Source: Anaerolineae bacterium (GTDB taxonomy: Bacteria; Chloroflexota; Anaerolineae; Anaerolineales; Anaerolineaceae). Taken from it: DNA of 64,000 nt. This document shows positions 52,503 to 62,072 of the stretch, one piece after another; within the stretch, counting starts at the first letter, position 1, and every line of letters begins with the position of its first letter. Position numbers and translations under genes: made by a program. The notes beneath the pieces are model-generated. The model was given only the letters and a program-made list of their open reading frames with translations, did not search any database and was not told the origin of the DNA. The stretch covers positions 1 through 64,000 of the forward strand of contig JABLXC010000032.1 in assembly GCA_013178185.1 (NCBI GenBank). Direction: 5' to 3'.

Positions 52503-55388
52503 TTATTGCCTTGCGAGCACCTGTTTCAAAAACTGCCCGGTATAAGAATGGGGGACTCGGCACAATTCTTCTGGCGTGCCTGTTGCAACCAATTGCCCAC
52601 CCCGATCGCCGCCATCGGGACCCAGATCAATGATATGATCGGCTACTTTGATAATATCCAAATTATGTTCGATAATCAACACCGTATTTCCGACCATTGT
52701 CAGGCGCTGTAAGACTTCGATCAACCGGTGCACATCAGCGGCATGAAGCCCAACCGAGGGTTCATCCAGAACATAAAGGGTCTTACCGGTAGCCCGACGT
52801 GAAAGCTCACGCGATAGTTTCACGCGTTGAGCTTCGCCGCCTGAAAGCGTAGGGGCCGGTTGGCCAATGCGCACATAACCAAGCCCCACTTCTTGCAGCG
52901 TTTGCAATTTGGTTACAATGGCCGGAAAAGCGCTAAAAAGCTCTAGACCGGTTTCGACCGTGGTATCGAGCACATCGGCAATCGAGAGACCCTTGAACCG
53001 CACTTGCAAGGTTTCACGGTTAAAGCGCGCCCCATGGCATACATCGCAAGGCACATACACATCAGGCAAGAACTGCATCTCAATCCGTAGTTGTCCCTGT
53101 CCCTGGCAGGCTTCACACCGCCCCCCATGAACATTAAAGGAAAAGCGCCCGGCTTTATATCCGCGCATTTTGCTCTCTGGTAGCTCAGTGAAAAGCTTGC
53201 GGATCTCATCAAACACGCCGGTATAAGTGCCCGGATTGGAACGCGGCGTGCGCCCGATCGGCGACTGGTCTATATTGATAATCTTATCAATATGCTCAAT
53301 TCCTTCGATCTCATCGTACTCACCCGGGTTTGTATGTGCACCGTGTAATTCACGCGCCAGAGCATTGTAAAGCACATCTACCATCAACGTTGACTTACCC
53401 GATCCGGAAACCCCTGTAATGCATACCAGTAAGCCAAGCGGTATCTCGACGGTCAAATTCTTAAGGTTATTGGCGCGAGCGCCCTTGATTCTCAGTACCT
53501 TCCCATTTCCTTTTCGCCGTTTTTCCGGCACTGGAACATGTTTCCGGCCAGAAAGATACGCCCCGGTCAGCGAATCGGGACAGGCAAGGATGTCGTTGAT
53601 ATCTCCGGCGCACACCACCTTGCCACCGTGTTCTCCGGCGCCGGGACCAAGATCCAACACCCAATCGGCGGTTCGGATGGTTTCTTCATCATGTTCAACC
53701 ACCAGGACAGTGTTGCCAAGATCTCTCAAGTCTTTAAGGGTAGTCAGTAAACGGTCGTTATCGCGCGGATGCAAACCAATCGATGGCTCATCCAGCACAT
53801 ATAGCACGCCCGTCAGGCGGGAACCGATTTGCGTGGCCAGACGAATACGCTGCGCCTCGCCACCGGAAAGCGAGCCGGCTGAGCGCCGCAGGGTGAGGTA
53901 ATCTAAGCCAACGTTTACCAGGAAACCTAAACGGGACTGAATTTCTTTTAAGATTCGGGCAGCAATAGCCTGCTCTCGAGGAGTAAGGCAGGATTCGTCG
54001 CCCGCCAGTTTTTGAATCCACGCCAGGGTCTGGTTGACAGGCCAATCGGTCGCCTCGACAATGTTAACGCCATCCACCGTCACCGCCAACGCCTCGGGGC
54101 GCAAACGCGTCCCGCGACAGGTGGGGCATGGCCTGTCGTTCATAAACTCGCTGATCCTGCTGCGGATATAATCGGATTGTGTCTCTCGAAAACGGCGTTC
54201 CAGGTTCGGGATGACGCCTTCAAAGGTGGTCTGGAAGGTAGACTGGCGATCGTTTCTTCCGCTAAGATGGATGGTCAATTGTTGAGCGCCGGTGCCGTAC
54301 AGGATTTTATCGAGCTTTTCTTTTGGCAGCGCGCTGACCGGCGCATCCAGGTCAATATGATAATGGCGGGAGACGGCTTCTACCATTTGCCAGTAATATC
54401 CCCCCTGCTCTCGCGGCCCATTCCACTCCATGGCAGCAATAGCGCCTTCATTCAAGGACCTGCTGGGATCTGGGATGATAAAATCGGGGTCAATTTCAAG
54501 GCGGCTACCCAGCCCCTGGCAGTCGGGACAGGCGCCGTGAGGCGTGTTGAACGAAAAGGTGCGGGGCTCCAAATCCGGCAGGCTGATGCCATGCTCAGGG
54601 CAGGCCAGATGTTCAGAGAAAAACAGGTCTTGTGGGGGATCCACAGAAAGGTTTTGAACGGTCAGATAGCCCTCTCCCACTTTCAAGGCTGTTTCCACCG
54701 AATCGGTCAGGCGCGTGCGAGCCGCATTGGCTTCTTCGACGCTTTCTTCCGGCCGGAGAACCAGGCGATCCACCACCGCTTCAATGGTATGGATTTTGTA
54801 CCGGTCGAGCGTAATTTCATCATCCAGGCTCATCACCTGGCCATCCACGCGCACCCGCACAAAACCCGCTTTACGAATTTCATCAAAAACATTCTGATAA
54901 GTCCCCTTCCGGCCGCGCACAATGGGGGCCAGCAACATCAACCGGGTGCCTGGTCCCAGCGCTTCGATGGCGTCTACAATCTCTTGGGCAGATTGACGCG
55001 CAACCTCGCGCCCACAAACCGGGCAGTGCGGGATGCCAACCCGGGCAAACAGCAGGCGCAGGTAATCGTAAATCTCGGTCACCGTGCCTACCGTCGAGCG
55101 AGGGTTGTGCGAGGTGGCCTTCTGATCAATCGAAACAGCAGGCGACAACCCTTCAATCGCATCCACGTCCGGCTTATCCATCTGTCCCAAGAACTGGCGC
55201 GCATATGCCGAAAGTGACTCGACATAACGCCGCTGGCCTTCTGCAAAAATCGTATCGAAGGCCAGAGAAGACTTACCTGAGCCAGATAGACCGGTAATGA
55301 CCACCAATTTATTGCGCGGAATCTCAACGGTAATATTTTTAAGATTATGTTGGCGAGCGCCAATGACGCGAATTGAATCCTGTACCAT
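52503..55388 (-). CDS. uvrA: Excinuclease ABC subunit A
   Basis: DNA damage recognition ATPase of nucleotide excision repair, 961 residues. Two ATPase domains are visible: [12 protein letters not shown] near 32 and [12 protein letters not shown] near 648, with signatures [12 protein letters not shown] and [12 protein letters not shown]. Zinc-binding cysteine pairs occur in CPTCRGTRL and in CEACQGQG ... [12 protein letters not shown] 55388 gives the conserved N-terminus ([12 protein letters not shown]). Its promoter, 220 bp upstream, carries an SOS-type box. Confidence 0.96.
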   Translation of the reverse strand: MVQDSIRVIGARQHNLKNITVEIPRNKLVVITGLSGSGKSSLAFDTIFAEGQRRYVESLSAYARQFLGQMDKPDVDAIEGLSPAVSIDQKATSHNPRSTVGTVTEIYDYLRLLFARVGIPHCPVCGREVARQSAQEIVDAIEALGPGTRLMLLAPIVRGRKGTYQNVFDEIRKAGFVRVRVDGQVMSLDDEITLDRYKIHTIEAVVDRLVLRPEESVEEANAARTRLTDSVETALKVGEGYLTVQNLSVDPPQDLFFSEHLACPEHGISLPDLEPRTFSFNTPHGACPDCQGLGSRLEIDPDFIIPDPSRSLNEGAIAAMEWNGPREQGGYYWQMVEAVSRHYHIDLDAPVSALPKEKLDKILYGTGAQQLTIHLSGRNDRQSTFQTTFEGVIPNLERRFRETQSDYIRSRISEFMNDRPCPTCRGTRLRPEALAVTVDGVNIVEATDWPVNQTLAWIQKLAGDESCLTPREQAIAARILKEIQSRLGFLVNVGLDYLTLRRSAGSLSGGEAQRIRLATQIGSRLTGVLYVLDEPSIGLHPRDNDRLLTTLKDLRDLGNTVLVVEHDEETIRTADWVLDLGPGAGEHGGKVVCAGDINDILACPDSLTGAYLSGRKHVPVPEKRRKGNGKVLRIKGARANNLKNLTVEIPLGLLVCITGVSGSGKSTLMVDVLYNALARELHGAHTNPGEYDEIEGIEHIDKIINIDQSPIGRTPRSNPGTYTGVFDEIRKLFTELPESKMRGYKAGRFSFNVHGGRCEACQGQGQLRIEMQFLPDVYVPCDVCHGARFNRETLQVRFKGLSIADVLDTTVETGLELFSAFPAIVTKLQTLQEVGLGYVRIGQPAPTLSGGEAQRVKLSRELSRRATGKTLYVLDEPSVGLHAADVHRLIEVLQRLTMVGNTVLIIEHNLDIIKVADHIIDLGPDGGDRGGQLVATGTPEELCRVPHSYTGQFLKQVLARQ

Positions 55389-55617
55389 ACTGCCGCCTTC
55401 TTTATCCAAAAGACCAATTATACCGCGCATCGTTTAAGCTCCTGAAAAACCGGCCTTCAAAATTAGATAACCTTCTGTGTAATGTATTCTGAGCGCCTGG
55501 AGATTGAGCTAAAAACAACAAGAAACCATTCCAGCTCCATATATGATCTGGGAGCTTCTTTTTCCAATCCTGGCAAACGGCAAAAAACCGCGCGAAAATG
55601 AATAAGAACATATACCA

Positions 55618-55658
55618 AATATAGAACTAATGTTCTTGTCTGTCAAGAATAAAAGTTC
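55618..55658 (-). promoter_or_regulatory. uvrA promoter with LexA (SOS) box in the spacer
   Basis: On the minus strand TTGACA (55646-55641) and TATATT (55623-55618) are separated by exactly 17 bp. The spacer contains GAAC-N4-GTTC (55624-55635), the Gram-positive type LexA/DinR box. A second, imperfect copy (GAAC-N4-ATTC on this strand) lies at 55647-55658 just upstream, and a half site lies downstream near 55606. LexA bound here would block RNA polymerase until DNA damage. Confidence 0.78.
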
Positions 55659-55698
55659 TTTAATCTTGAAACGGCGTGAGACTTGTTAAGATTAACTT

Positions 55699-56667
55699 CT
55701 AGGCGTCCAGCAGCATATCGGAAATCTTCGTCAATTCCTCGATCTCCGGTTTGGGTCCGGGAATTGTGACTCTTAATTCATCGAAACGATATCGCTTCAT
55801 AATTTCGGTAATTTCTGCCTTACATTCTGCCGCAGATCCGCTGACCATGAACGGGAGAACCCATTCATCCCTCAGCAACTTACCGGCTTCATGCGGCCCA
55901 TCATTCCTCAAAGACTTTCTAACTTCCTGCAAGACCTTCTCCGGAATCCCCAACGCTTCCTGAATCGCAGGAGGAGAATCAGCAATATTAAAACTCATAT
56001 GAGACCGAAAAGCGTTGAACGCTTTCTCATCCTGGATAATTGAAACCGAGTAGCATAACTTCGGCCGGTTGCCTGTCAACCGCGCGCCATCTCGAACGAT
56101 CTGTACATAATCCCCGATAAAACTCTTGTGCATTGGGCCTAACAGAACCCCATCTGCCAGTTCTCCTCCCAGTTTTAACATTTTATTTCCGCGGGCTGCC
56201 AGCCAGATTTCCACCGTCTTTTTCGCATAGGGGATGCTGGCGCGGTTCAACGTAAAGAACGCTCCTTGAGCGGTTACGGTCTCACCCTGCAACAAAGACC
56301 GCGACAGGTCAATCATTTCTCGAACTGCCTGCAGCGGCCGGACAGGGGTCATGCCCAACGGCCCCAAAGTGACCGAACCGCCAGCGCTGATCCCCAGAAA
56401 AGCCCGCCCCGAAGACAGTTCATGGATCGTCGCGATCGCGGCAGCCGTGATGGCTGGATGCCGGATATACGGGTTTGTGATGCCCGTTCCCAACTGGATA
56501 GAATGGGTTTGCTCCGCAGCCAGCGCCAAAGCAACAAACACATCGCGGTGGACTATTCCCTCATCTGGGATCCAACAGCGGTGATACCCTAATCGCTCGG
56601 CCTCTTTGACAACTTCCACCAGTTCAGCCAATTGAATTCCAGATTCTACGCTCATCCCCAGTTTCAT
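55699..56667 (-). CDS. LLM-family (F420- or flavin-dependent) oxidoreductase
   Basis: A 322-residue TIM-barrel protein of the luciferase-like monooxygenase family, in the methylene-tetrahydromethanopterin-reductase-like branch: GMSVESGIQLAELVEVVKEAE at the start, GTGITNPYIRHPAITAAAIATIHELS near 68 and GPLGMTPVRPL near 110. The cofactor (F420 or FMN) cannot be decided by eye. ATG 56667 is chosen over the upstream in-frame start because an AGGGAG lies about 8 bp before it. It is divergent from the MFS transporter gene. Confidence 0.85.
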   Translation of the reverse strand: MKLGMSVESGIQLAELVEVVKEAERLGYHRCWIPDEGIVHRDVFVALALAAEQTHSIQLGTGITNPYIRHPAITAAAIATIHELSSGRAFLGISAGGSVTLGPLGMTPVRPLQAVREMIDLSRSLLQGETVTAQGAFFTLNRASIPYAKKTVEIWLAARGNKMLKLGGELADGVLLGPMHKSFIGDYVQIVRDGARLTGNRPKLCYSVSIIQDEKAFNAFRSHMSFNIADSPPAIQEALGIPEKVLQEVRKSLRNDGPHEAGKLLRDEWVLPFMVSGSAAECKAEITEIMKRYRFDELRVTIPGPKPEIEELTKISDMLLDA

Positions 56668-56858
56668 AGCAGCGCTCCCTCTCGAATCTCCCACCGCCCA
56701 CATTTTCTGTCATCTATAAATTGCTGCATTTTTGTCCCTCAACAATCCCGATTTTAGAGTTCGCCCTGCCCCTGACTTCCACAAAAGGAATTGGACCACC
56801 ATGTGTGAACTCCCTGTATAATGAATTATATTTCAAATCCACGGGGAGCTATACCAAT

Positions 56859-58184
56859 ATGGATACAAACCAAATTCGCAAGCGCGCCATCCGCGCCTGG
56901 ACGATGTATGACTGGGCAAACTCTGCCTTCGCGACCACCATCATGGCAGCGGTCTTACCGGTTTATTATTCCTCCGTGGCTGCCAGCACCCTCCCCCCGA
57001 ACATCGCTACCGCTTACTGGGGGTACACCACCTCCATTTCAGCGCTCCTGGCAGCCCTGCTTGGTCCAATCCTCGGCGCGGTGGCCGATTTTCGCGGTTC
57101 CAAAAAAACCTTCTTAACAATTTTCATGCTAATCGGCGTTACCGGGACAGCCCTGCTCTACTGGGTCCGAACCGGCGATTGGCTGATGGCTTCGATATTC
57201 TTTGTGATCGGGCAGATCGGTTTTGCCGGCAGCCTGGTATTCTACGATGCGCTTCTGCCACACGTTGCAAACCAGGATGAGATTGACCAGGTGTCCTCAC
57301 GCGGCTACGCCATGGGCTATATCGGCGGCGGTTTGCTCCTGGCAATCAACCTGGCAATGATCCTGATTGTGCCTGCAAGGTTTCCCGCGGAGCAAAAAGC
57401 TGAGATAACTTCCCTGATGACTCGCCTTTCCTTCATCAGCGTCGCGGTATGGTGGCTGGTATTTTCGTTCCCCATCCTCCGTTATGTTTCTGAACCCGCC
57501 CGCAGAATTGAAAGAGGGGAAGAGCATTTCAACCCCCTCCAGGCCAGTTTCAAGCGATTAGGGGAGACCTTTAAGGAAATCCGGCATTATCGGGATCTCT
57601 CCCTCTTTCTCATTACCTTCTGGGTGTACACGAACGGTATCGGTACCATCATCACCATGGCAACCATTTACGGCGCCGAGATTGGCATTGGACAGACAAC
57701 GCTGATCGGGACACTTTTGATGGTGCAGTTCCTGGCAGCCCCTTTTGCCCTATTATTTGGCTGGTTATCCAAACGAATCGGCGCAAAGCGCTCGATTTAC
57801 TTGAGTCTTAGTATTTACTCTGTCATTGCTGTGGCAGGTTACTTCATGTCTAAAGAGTGGCATTTTTGGGCGCTGGGCGCGGCTGTCGCCACCGTTCAAG
57901 GCGGCAGCCAGGCGCTGAGCCGTTCCTTAATGGGAAAGATGATGCCCAAAAGCAAATCTGCGGAATTTTATGGGTTTTTCAGCGTCTTTGAAAAATTTTC
58001 AAACATTGCCGGCCCGTTTCTTTTCGGCGTCGTTTCCATGCTCACCGGCCACAGCCGCCTGAGCATTGTCTCATTGATCCTCTTTTTCCTGGCAGGTATC
58101 TTTCTCTTGACCAGGGTCAACGTCGAACGCGGCATCCAGGTGGCAATCGCTGACGAGGATAAACTGATCACGACCCAGGTATAA
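56859..58184 (+). CDS. UMF1-type MFS transporter
   Basis: A 441-residue membrane transporter with about twelve helices, of the Atg22/UMF1 branch of the major facilitator superfamily. The hallmark is the N-terminal RAWTMYDWANSAFATT near residue 10; the ALLGPILGAVADFRGSKK loop between helices 2 and 3 near 68 is typical of MFS. The substrate is unknown; relatives export amino acids or similar. ATG 56859 follows GGGGAG by about 10 bp. A TATAAT at 56817-56822 may be its -10. Confidence 0.88.
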   Translation: MDTNQIRKRAIRAWTMYDWANSAFATTIMAAVLPVYYSSVAASTLPPNIATAYWGYTTSISALLAALLGPILGAVADFRGSKKTFLTIFMLIGVTGTALLYWVRTGDWLMASIFFVIGQIGFAGSLVFYDALLPHVANQDEIDQVSSRGYAMGYIGGGLLLAINLAMILIVPARFPAEQKAEITSLMTRLSFISVAVWWLVFSFPILRYVSEPARRIERGEEHFNPLQASFKRLGETFKEIRHYRDLSLFLITFWVYTNGIGTIITMATIYGAEIGIGQTTLIGTLLMVQFLAAPFALLFGWLSKRIGAKRSIYLSLSIYSVIAVAGYFMSKEWHFWALGAAVATVQGGSQALSRSLMGKMMPKSKSAEFYGFFSVFEKFSNIAGPFLFGVVSMLTGHSRLSIVSLILFFLAGIFLLTRVNVERGIQVAIADEDKLITTQV

Positions 58185-58195
58185 GCCGACAGATC

Positions 58196-58774
58196 TCAAT
58201 GGCTGGAAAAGAATTGCAGCGTCAGCCGCAGGCGGCCTTCGACATCCTGAGGGGCATCCTTAGGCAAAGATTGTAGCGCAGTTTGGGCCTCTACCACGCT
58301 GTAACCCAGCGAGGTAAGTGCTTCGATCACCTCAGCATCGGCGTCCAGAGCAGGGAACGCCCCTGTCGGCGCTTCTTTGCCTACCTTGCCCTGCAAATAG
58401 ACCAGGATCTTCTGCCCGGTCTTATGGCTAACGCCTGGCACGCGCGCAAACACTTCGGGTTGTTCATGAATAACAGCCCCTCGAATAGCATCCAGGGAAA
58501 GCGTGGAAAGGATCGCCAGAGCCGTGCGGGGCCCAATGCCGCTTACCCCCAGTAAAAGAAGGAAGAATTCCCGCTCCTCCTCTTTTTCAAAACCATAGAG
58601 CACCAGCGCGTCCTGGCGCACCACCAGGTAAGTGTGCAGAAAAATCGCATCGTGCAGGCAAACCTGATCGTGTAGCCCATTCGGGACAAAAACTCTTAAC
58701 CCGATCCCGCCCACTTCCACAATCAGGCTGTTGTCGCCCCGGCCGATGACTTTACCGTTAATCGTCGCAATCAT
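58196..58774 (-). CDS. ruvA: Holliday junction ATP-dependent helicase subunit RuvA
   Basis: A 192-residue DNA-binding subunit that targets RuvB to Holliday junctions. The N-terminal OB fold starts MIATINGKVIG, followed by HhH segments (GVSGIGPRTALAIL near 77 and VPGVSHKTGQKIL near 112) and a C-terminal domain (ALTSLGYSVVEA). ATG 58774 overlaps the preceding methyltransferase gene by 4 bp. The order yebC-ruvC-methyltransferase-ruvA is a repair operon; ruvB is not in the window. Confidence 0.93.
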   Translation of the reverse strand: MIATINGKVIGRGDNSLIVEVGGIGLRVFVPNGLHDQVCLHDAIFLHTYLVVRQDALVLYGFEKEEEREFFLLLLGVSGIGPRTALAILSTLSLDAIRGAVIHEQPEVFARVPGVSHKTGQKILVYLQGKVGKEAPTGAFPALDADAEVIEALTSLGYSVVEAQTALQSLPKDAPQDVEGRLRLTLQFFSSH

Positions 58775-59592
58775 GCAGCACGCTCCCTGGCAATTGCGGC
58801 CTCTCGCCTCTGATTGAGAATCTCGTACAATACAATCCCGGTTGCAACAGCAAGGTTCAGCGAATCGCAGACTCCTTGCATGGGAATGCTCACCAAGGCA
58901 TCGCAAATTTCCTGAGCCTGCGGGGGCAAACCCTGTCGCTCACTGCCCATCAACAACACCATCGGCGTTGGATACGAGAAACCATGATAATCAATGGCAG
59001 CGGCGTCAGAAGTTCCAATAACCAAAATTGCCTGATCTTGTTTCCAGACACAAAACTCATCGAGTGAGGCGCGCACAAGTTTTTGCGTAAACAAAGCGCC
59101 CATACTGGCGCGTACCGCAGCCGGATCAAAAGGATCCGTGGAATGATCCATCAGGATCACCCCCTGGCCGCCGATTGCATCCATCGTGCGCAAAATCGCG
59201 CCCAGGTTGCCAGGATCAGCCACCTGATACAACGCGGTCCAAAGATCATGCGAAGCCAGCGCCAGTTCATCTAACTGCTGCCAGCGCTGTCTTGCAACCG
59301 CAGCAATCCCTTGAGGACCATCTTTTTGTGAAACGGAATGGAACACCTCAGCAGAAACTTCCAAAACCTCACACCCCCGGCGGATTGCCTCCTTGACAAG
59401 CTCCTGCCCATAAGAACTGACCAACAAATCAGGCGAAAAAACCAGAACATCCAGAGGCGCACCCTGCTGAAGTGCCGTTCCAACGATCCGCAAACCCTCA
59501 ATAAAGAACTGGTTGTTTTCCTGCCGGCTTTTTTTATCCCGAGCCAACCGCCGGACGTGCTTGATGGATGGGTTGGAAAGGCTTGTGATCAA
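58771..59592 (-). CDS. SpoU/TrmH-family RNA methyltransferase
   Basis: A 273-residue SAM-dependent 2'-O-ribose methyltransferase. The N-terminal substrate-binding domain (NPSIKHVRRLARDKKSR) is followed by the knotted SPOUT domain: QVADPGNLGAILRTMDAIG near 141, LLMGSERQGLP near 214 and ISIPMQGVCDSLNLAVATGI near 236. RNA target (rRNA or tRNA) not determined. It overlaps ruvC at its start and ruvA at its end by 4 bp each, so all three are coupled. Confidence 0.92.
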   Translation of the reverse strand: MITSLSNPSIKHVRRLARDKKSRQENNQFFIEGLRIVGTALQQGAPLDVLVFSPDLLVSSYGQELVKEAIRRGCEVLEVSAEVFHSVSQKDGPQGIAAVARQRWQQLDELALASHDLWTALYQVADPGNLGAILRTMDAIGGQGVILMDHSTDPFDPAAVRASMGALFTQKLVRASLDEFCVWKQDQAILVIGTSDAAAIDYHGFSYPTPMVLLMGSERQGLPPQAQEICDALVSIPMQGVCDSLNLAVATGIVLYEILNQRREAAIARERAA

Positions 59593-60089
59593 ATCTTATC
59601 CCTTCCCAAGGAATCCAGCCGATTACGGTGCAAATGGCAAATCGCTACAGCCAGGGCATCTGCCGCGTCGTCGGGTTTGGGGATGTCGGCCAATCCCAAC
59701 AAGGCGCGCACCATCTGCTGCACCTGTTTCTTATCAGCACCGCCATATCCTACCACAGCCTGCTTGACTTCCAGCGGCGCATATTCGGCTACGCGCAGCC
59801 CCGCCTGGACGGCGGACAATAAAACTACGCCCCGCGCCTGCCCAACTGCCAGCGCCGTGGTAACGTTCCGGGAAAAAAAAAGTTTCTCCACCGCGCAGCA
59901 TTCGGGACGGTGGAGAAAGATCAGTTTCTTCAGTTCATCGTAAAGGAGCAATAACCGCTTTTCAGAAGACAGCCGCACCGGCGTCTCGATCACGCCAAAA
60001 GCAGTTACATCCAAACCGCCATCGGCCAGTTCTCGTACAAACCCATAACCGGTGATTGCTGTCCCCGGATCAATACCTAGCGCTAACAT
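59589..60089 (-). CDS. ruvC: Holliday junction resolvase RuvC
   Basis: A 166-residue endonuclease that resolves Holliday junctions. Catalytic acidic residues are visible: Asp7 in GIDPGTAITGYG, Glu in AVEKLFF near 69, and the Asp pair in DDAADALAVAICH near 139-146. ATG 60089 begins the conserved N-terminus. It lies 11 bp after yebC and overlaps the methyltransferase gene. Confidence 0.95.
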   Translation of the reverse strand: MLALGIDPGTAITGYGFVRELADGGLDVTAFGVIETPVRLSSEKRLLLLYDELKKLIFLHRPECCAVEKLFFSRNVTTALAVGQARGVVLLSAVQAGLRVAEYAPLEVKQAVVGYGGADKKQVQQMVRALLGLADIPKPDDAADALAVAICHLHRNRLDSLGRDKI

Positions 60090-60100
60090 ATAACCGGCTG

Positions 60101-60853
60101 TTAGGATTCCAGAGCCGCCATTGCCTCTTCTGTGATGCGCAGATTGGAATAAACGCTTTGAACATCATCCAATTCTTCCAGGCTCTCGATCGTTTTCATG
60201 ACTTGCAGCGTATCGTTGACGTCTAATTCCATGTCCTGGTTCGCTATCATCCGAAGCTCGGCTTCCTCTGGCTCGATTTTGGCCTGCCGCAAGGCATCCA
60301 GGATCACCTTAAAACTTTCGACCGGAGCGGTAATCTCGATCGTATCCTGATCCTGATTTACGTCATCGGCGCCAGCCTCTACCGCCAGTTCGAAGATCTT
60401 GTCGAAATCATTGCCCTTGGATGGAATGGAAAAATATGCCTTGCGGGTAAACTGCCAGCCTACCGAGCCAGCTTCTCCCATACTGCCGCCTGAGCGGGTA
60501 AGGATATGGCGAATTTCAGCCACTGTGCGGTTACGGTTTTCCGTCACGCAATCAATCATCAACGCCACCCCTTTGGGGGCGTAACCTTCATAGATCACTT
60601 GCTCAAAGACAAACCCATCCTTAGACTCGCCGGTTCCGCGTTTGATGGCGCGTTCGATGCTGTCTTTTGGCATATTGTTACTGCGGGCTTTCTCAACGGC
60701 AATGCGCAGGCGAAAATTCGTATCCATATCGCCGCCCCCCTCTCTTGCCGCCATCGCGATTTCGCGCGCCAGCTTGGTAAAGAGTTGACCTCGCTTGGCA
60801 TCGCCAGCGCTCTTCTTCCGCTTGATTGTTGCCCAATGGGAATGACCAGACAT
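60101..60853 (-). CDS. yebC: YebC/PmpR-family protein
   Basis: A 250-residue cytoplasmic protein with the family signature SGHSHWATIKRKKSAGDAKRG at its N-terminus and the AMAAREGG, GGSMGEAGSVGWQF and ELRMIANQDMEL segments. Members act either as transcription regulators or as translation factors that relieve ribosome stalling. ATG 60853 is favoured over the in-frame ATG 6 bp earlier by its distance from AGGAG. First gene of the ruvC operon. Confidence 0.95.
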   Translation of the reverse strand: MSGHSHWATIKRKKSAGDAKRGQLFTKLAREIAMAAREGGGDMDTNFRLRIAVEKARSNNMPKDSIERAIKRGTGESKDGFVFEQVIYEGYAPKGVALMIDCVTENRNRTVAEIRHILTRSGGSMGEAGSVGWQFTRKAYFSIPSKGNDFDKIFELAVEAGADDVNQDQDTIEITAPVESFKVILDALRQAKIEPEEAELRMIANQDMELDVNDTLQVMKTIESLEELDDVQSVYSNLRITEEAMAALES

Positions 60854-60909
60854 AACCATTTACTCCTGAATCATCGAGGGGATTTTTTTAAGCACGATAA
60901 ATTTTTTAG

Positions 60910-60939
60910 ATTATACCATGCCTGATAAACCCTAATAAA
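60910..60939 (-). promoter_or_regulatory. Candidate promoter of the yebC-ruvC operon
   Basis: On the minus strand TTTATT (60939-60934) and TATAAT (60915-60910) are 18 bp apart, about 57 bp upstream of yebC. The -10 is consensus and the -35 weak. Confidence 0.5.
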
Positions 60940-60960
60940 CGGAAACTTACAAAATTGAAA

Positions 60961-61170
60961 TTGATTTCTGGGCTGCTGGTTTGTATAATGAAATTGTAAG
61001 CGCCGCAAGATTACGTCGCCGGTTTTTCCTCAGTACGCGAGCGGGGCGGCGCTGGTTCGCCAGAAAATCAACGCTGCACACGGAATCTCCTCGCCAGGAT
61101 CTTCTCCACAATGCTGCCGCCCCGCTAGTGGTACGCCCCCTCAAGCGCCAAATAAATCAAAACCTGATTT
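60961..61170 (+). ncRNA. Possible structured small RNA with its own promoter
   Basis: TTGATT (60961-60966) and a consensus TATAAT (60984-60989) are 17 bp apart on the plus strand, yet both flanking genes are on the minus strand. Downstream, AGCGGGGCGGC (61040-61050) and GCCGCCCCGCT (61116-61126) form a perfect 11-bp stem enclosing 65 bases, with a small CTGG-TTCG-CCAG hairpin inside (61052-61063) and flanking GTAC/GTAC. It does not match SRP RNA, tmRNA or RNase P cores. An open frame at 60981-61235 lacks a ribosome site. The end point is uncertain. Confidence 0.42.
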
Positions 61171-61188
61171 CAAATCGCCTTCACTTGA

Positions 61189-61947
61189 TTATTGATCAAC
61201 CATTAAGCGATACCCCAGGCGATCTACATTCATAATGAAATCCGATCGAACACCAGCTTTGGTGAGCTTCTGCCGTAGCAAGTAAATCAGATATTTCGTC
61301 CGGTTGCGGGTCCTGGGATTGTCGTCGCCCCAAACATCCATTGATATAGTGCGGTAGTCCACCGCGGTCGGTGCGTGCCTGGCCAAAACCGATAAAACTG
61401 CAAATTCGCGCGAGGTAAGCTGGACAATCCGCCGGTTGACCAGCACTTCCTGGTTCTTTAGCTCGATCGTCAAACCGATCTTTGGAAAAACCAGGCTGTT
61501 TAATTCCTGGTTGCGCCCCGAGCGCCGCAAAACAGCCTGCACCCGCGCCACAACCTCGTCATTATGAAAGGGTTTCGTTAAATAATCGTCCGCCCCCATA
61601 TGAAGCCCATGCACCACCTCGGTTTTTCCATCGAGTGCAGAAACAATGATAACCGGCGTATCACCCATTTCGCGCAGGTGTGTCATGGTTTGCCAGCCGT
61701 CCATATCCGGCATCATTAAATCTAACAAAACCAGATCTGGATTGTACTCGGCGACCTTCTTGAGGGCCTCGTTGCCATTTTCAGCGCTCACAACATTATA
61801 GCCCGCCATCCGAAGCACCTGTTTGAGCAAGAAAACAGTATCAGGCTCATCCTCAACCACCAGGACACGCTTGCGTTCCTGGGTAATTTCATCCAGGTCA
61901 ACACCCAGTCCCCTTACAGTCTCAAGAGATTGCATCCCAGTGTACAT
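61189..61947 (-). CDS. OmpR-family response regulator
   Basis: A 252-residue two-component response regulator. A receiver domain (about 25-140) has VVEDEPD, the phospho-acceptor Asp in LVLLDLMMPDMDGW near 76 and the KPFHNDE lysine near 128. A winged-helix output domain follows, with LTSREFAVLSVLARH and YRTISMDVWGDD. No sensor kinase gene is adjacent. AGAGGA precedes ATG 61947. A CATAAT-CTT-ATTATG inverted repeat at 62002-62016 upstream may be an operator. Confidence 0.9.
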   Translation of the reverse strand: MYTGMQSLETVRGLGVDLDEITQERKRVLVVEDEPDTVFLLKQVLRMAGYNVVSAENGNEALKKVAEYNPDLVLLDLMMPDMDGWQTMTHLREMGDTPVIIVSALDGKTEVVHGLHMGADDYLTKPFHNDEVVARVQAVLRRSGRNQELNSLVFPKIGLTIELKNQEVLVNRRIVQLTSREFAVLSVLARHAPTAVDYRTISMDVWGDDNPRTRNRTKYLIYLLRQKLTKAGVRSDFIMNVDRLGYRLMVDQ

Positions 61948-62001
61948 CTTATCTTGTCCTCTTAAGGGTTTCTATTGATGGGGAATAAAATATAAGATGC
62001 A

Positions 62002-62016
62002 CATAATCTTATTATG
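62002..62016. promoter_or_regulatory. Short inverted repeat upstream of the response regulator
   Basis: CATAAT and ATTATG arms flank a CTT spacer, about 55 bp before the response regulator start, in an AT-rich region. It may be an autoregulatory site, but the AT-rich context weakens its significance. Confidence 0.35.
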
Positions 62017-62072
62017 ATTTAGTATAAGAACTTTCCTTCCGATGTCAATAGAAAATAAGAAGCCGTAAATTT

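Noticed and set aside
54012-55217. Open frame of 401 codons on the plus strand
   Set aside because: It lies wholly antisense to uvrA, whose protein is unmistakable. The composition looks like a reverse frame of a conserved gene, and there is no ribosome site.
55402-55611. 69-codon frame in the uvrA leader
   Set aside because: Its ATG would lie almost at the predicted transcription start, without room for a ribosome site, and the product has no recognisable features.
60981-61235. Plus-strand open frame of 84 codons after the orphan promoter
   Set aside because: No ribosome site, an arginine-rich composition unlike real neighbours, and coverage of the paired stem favours a non-coding RNA.
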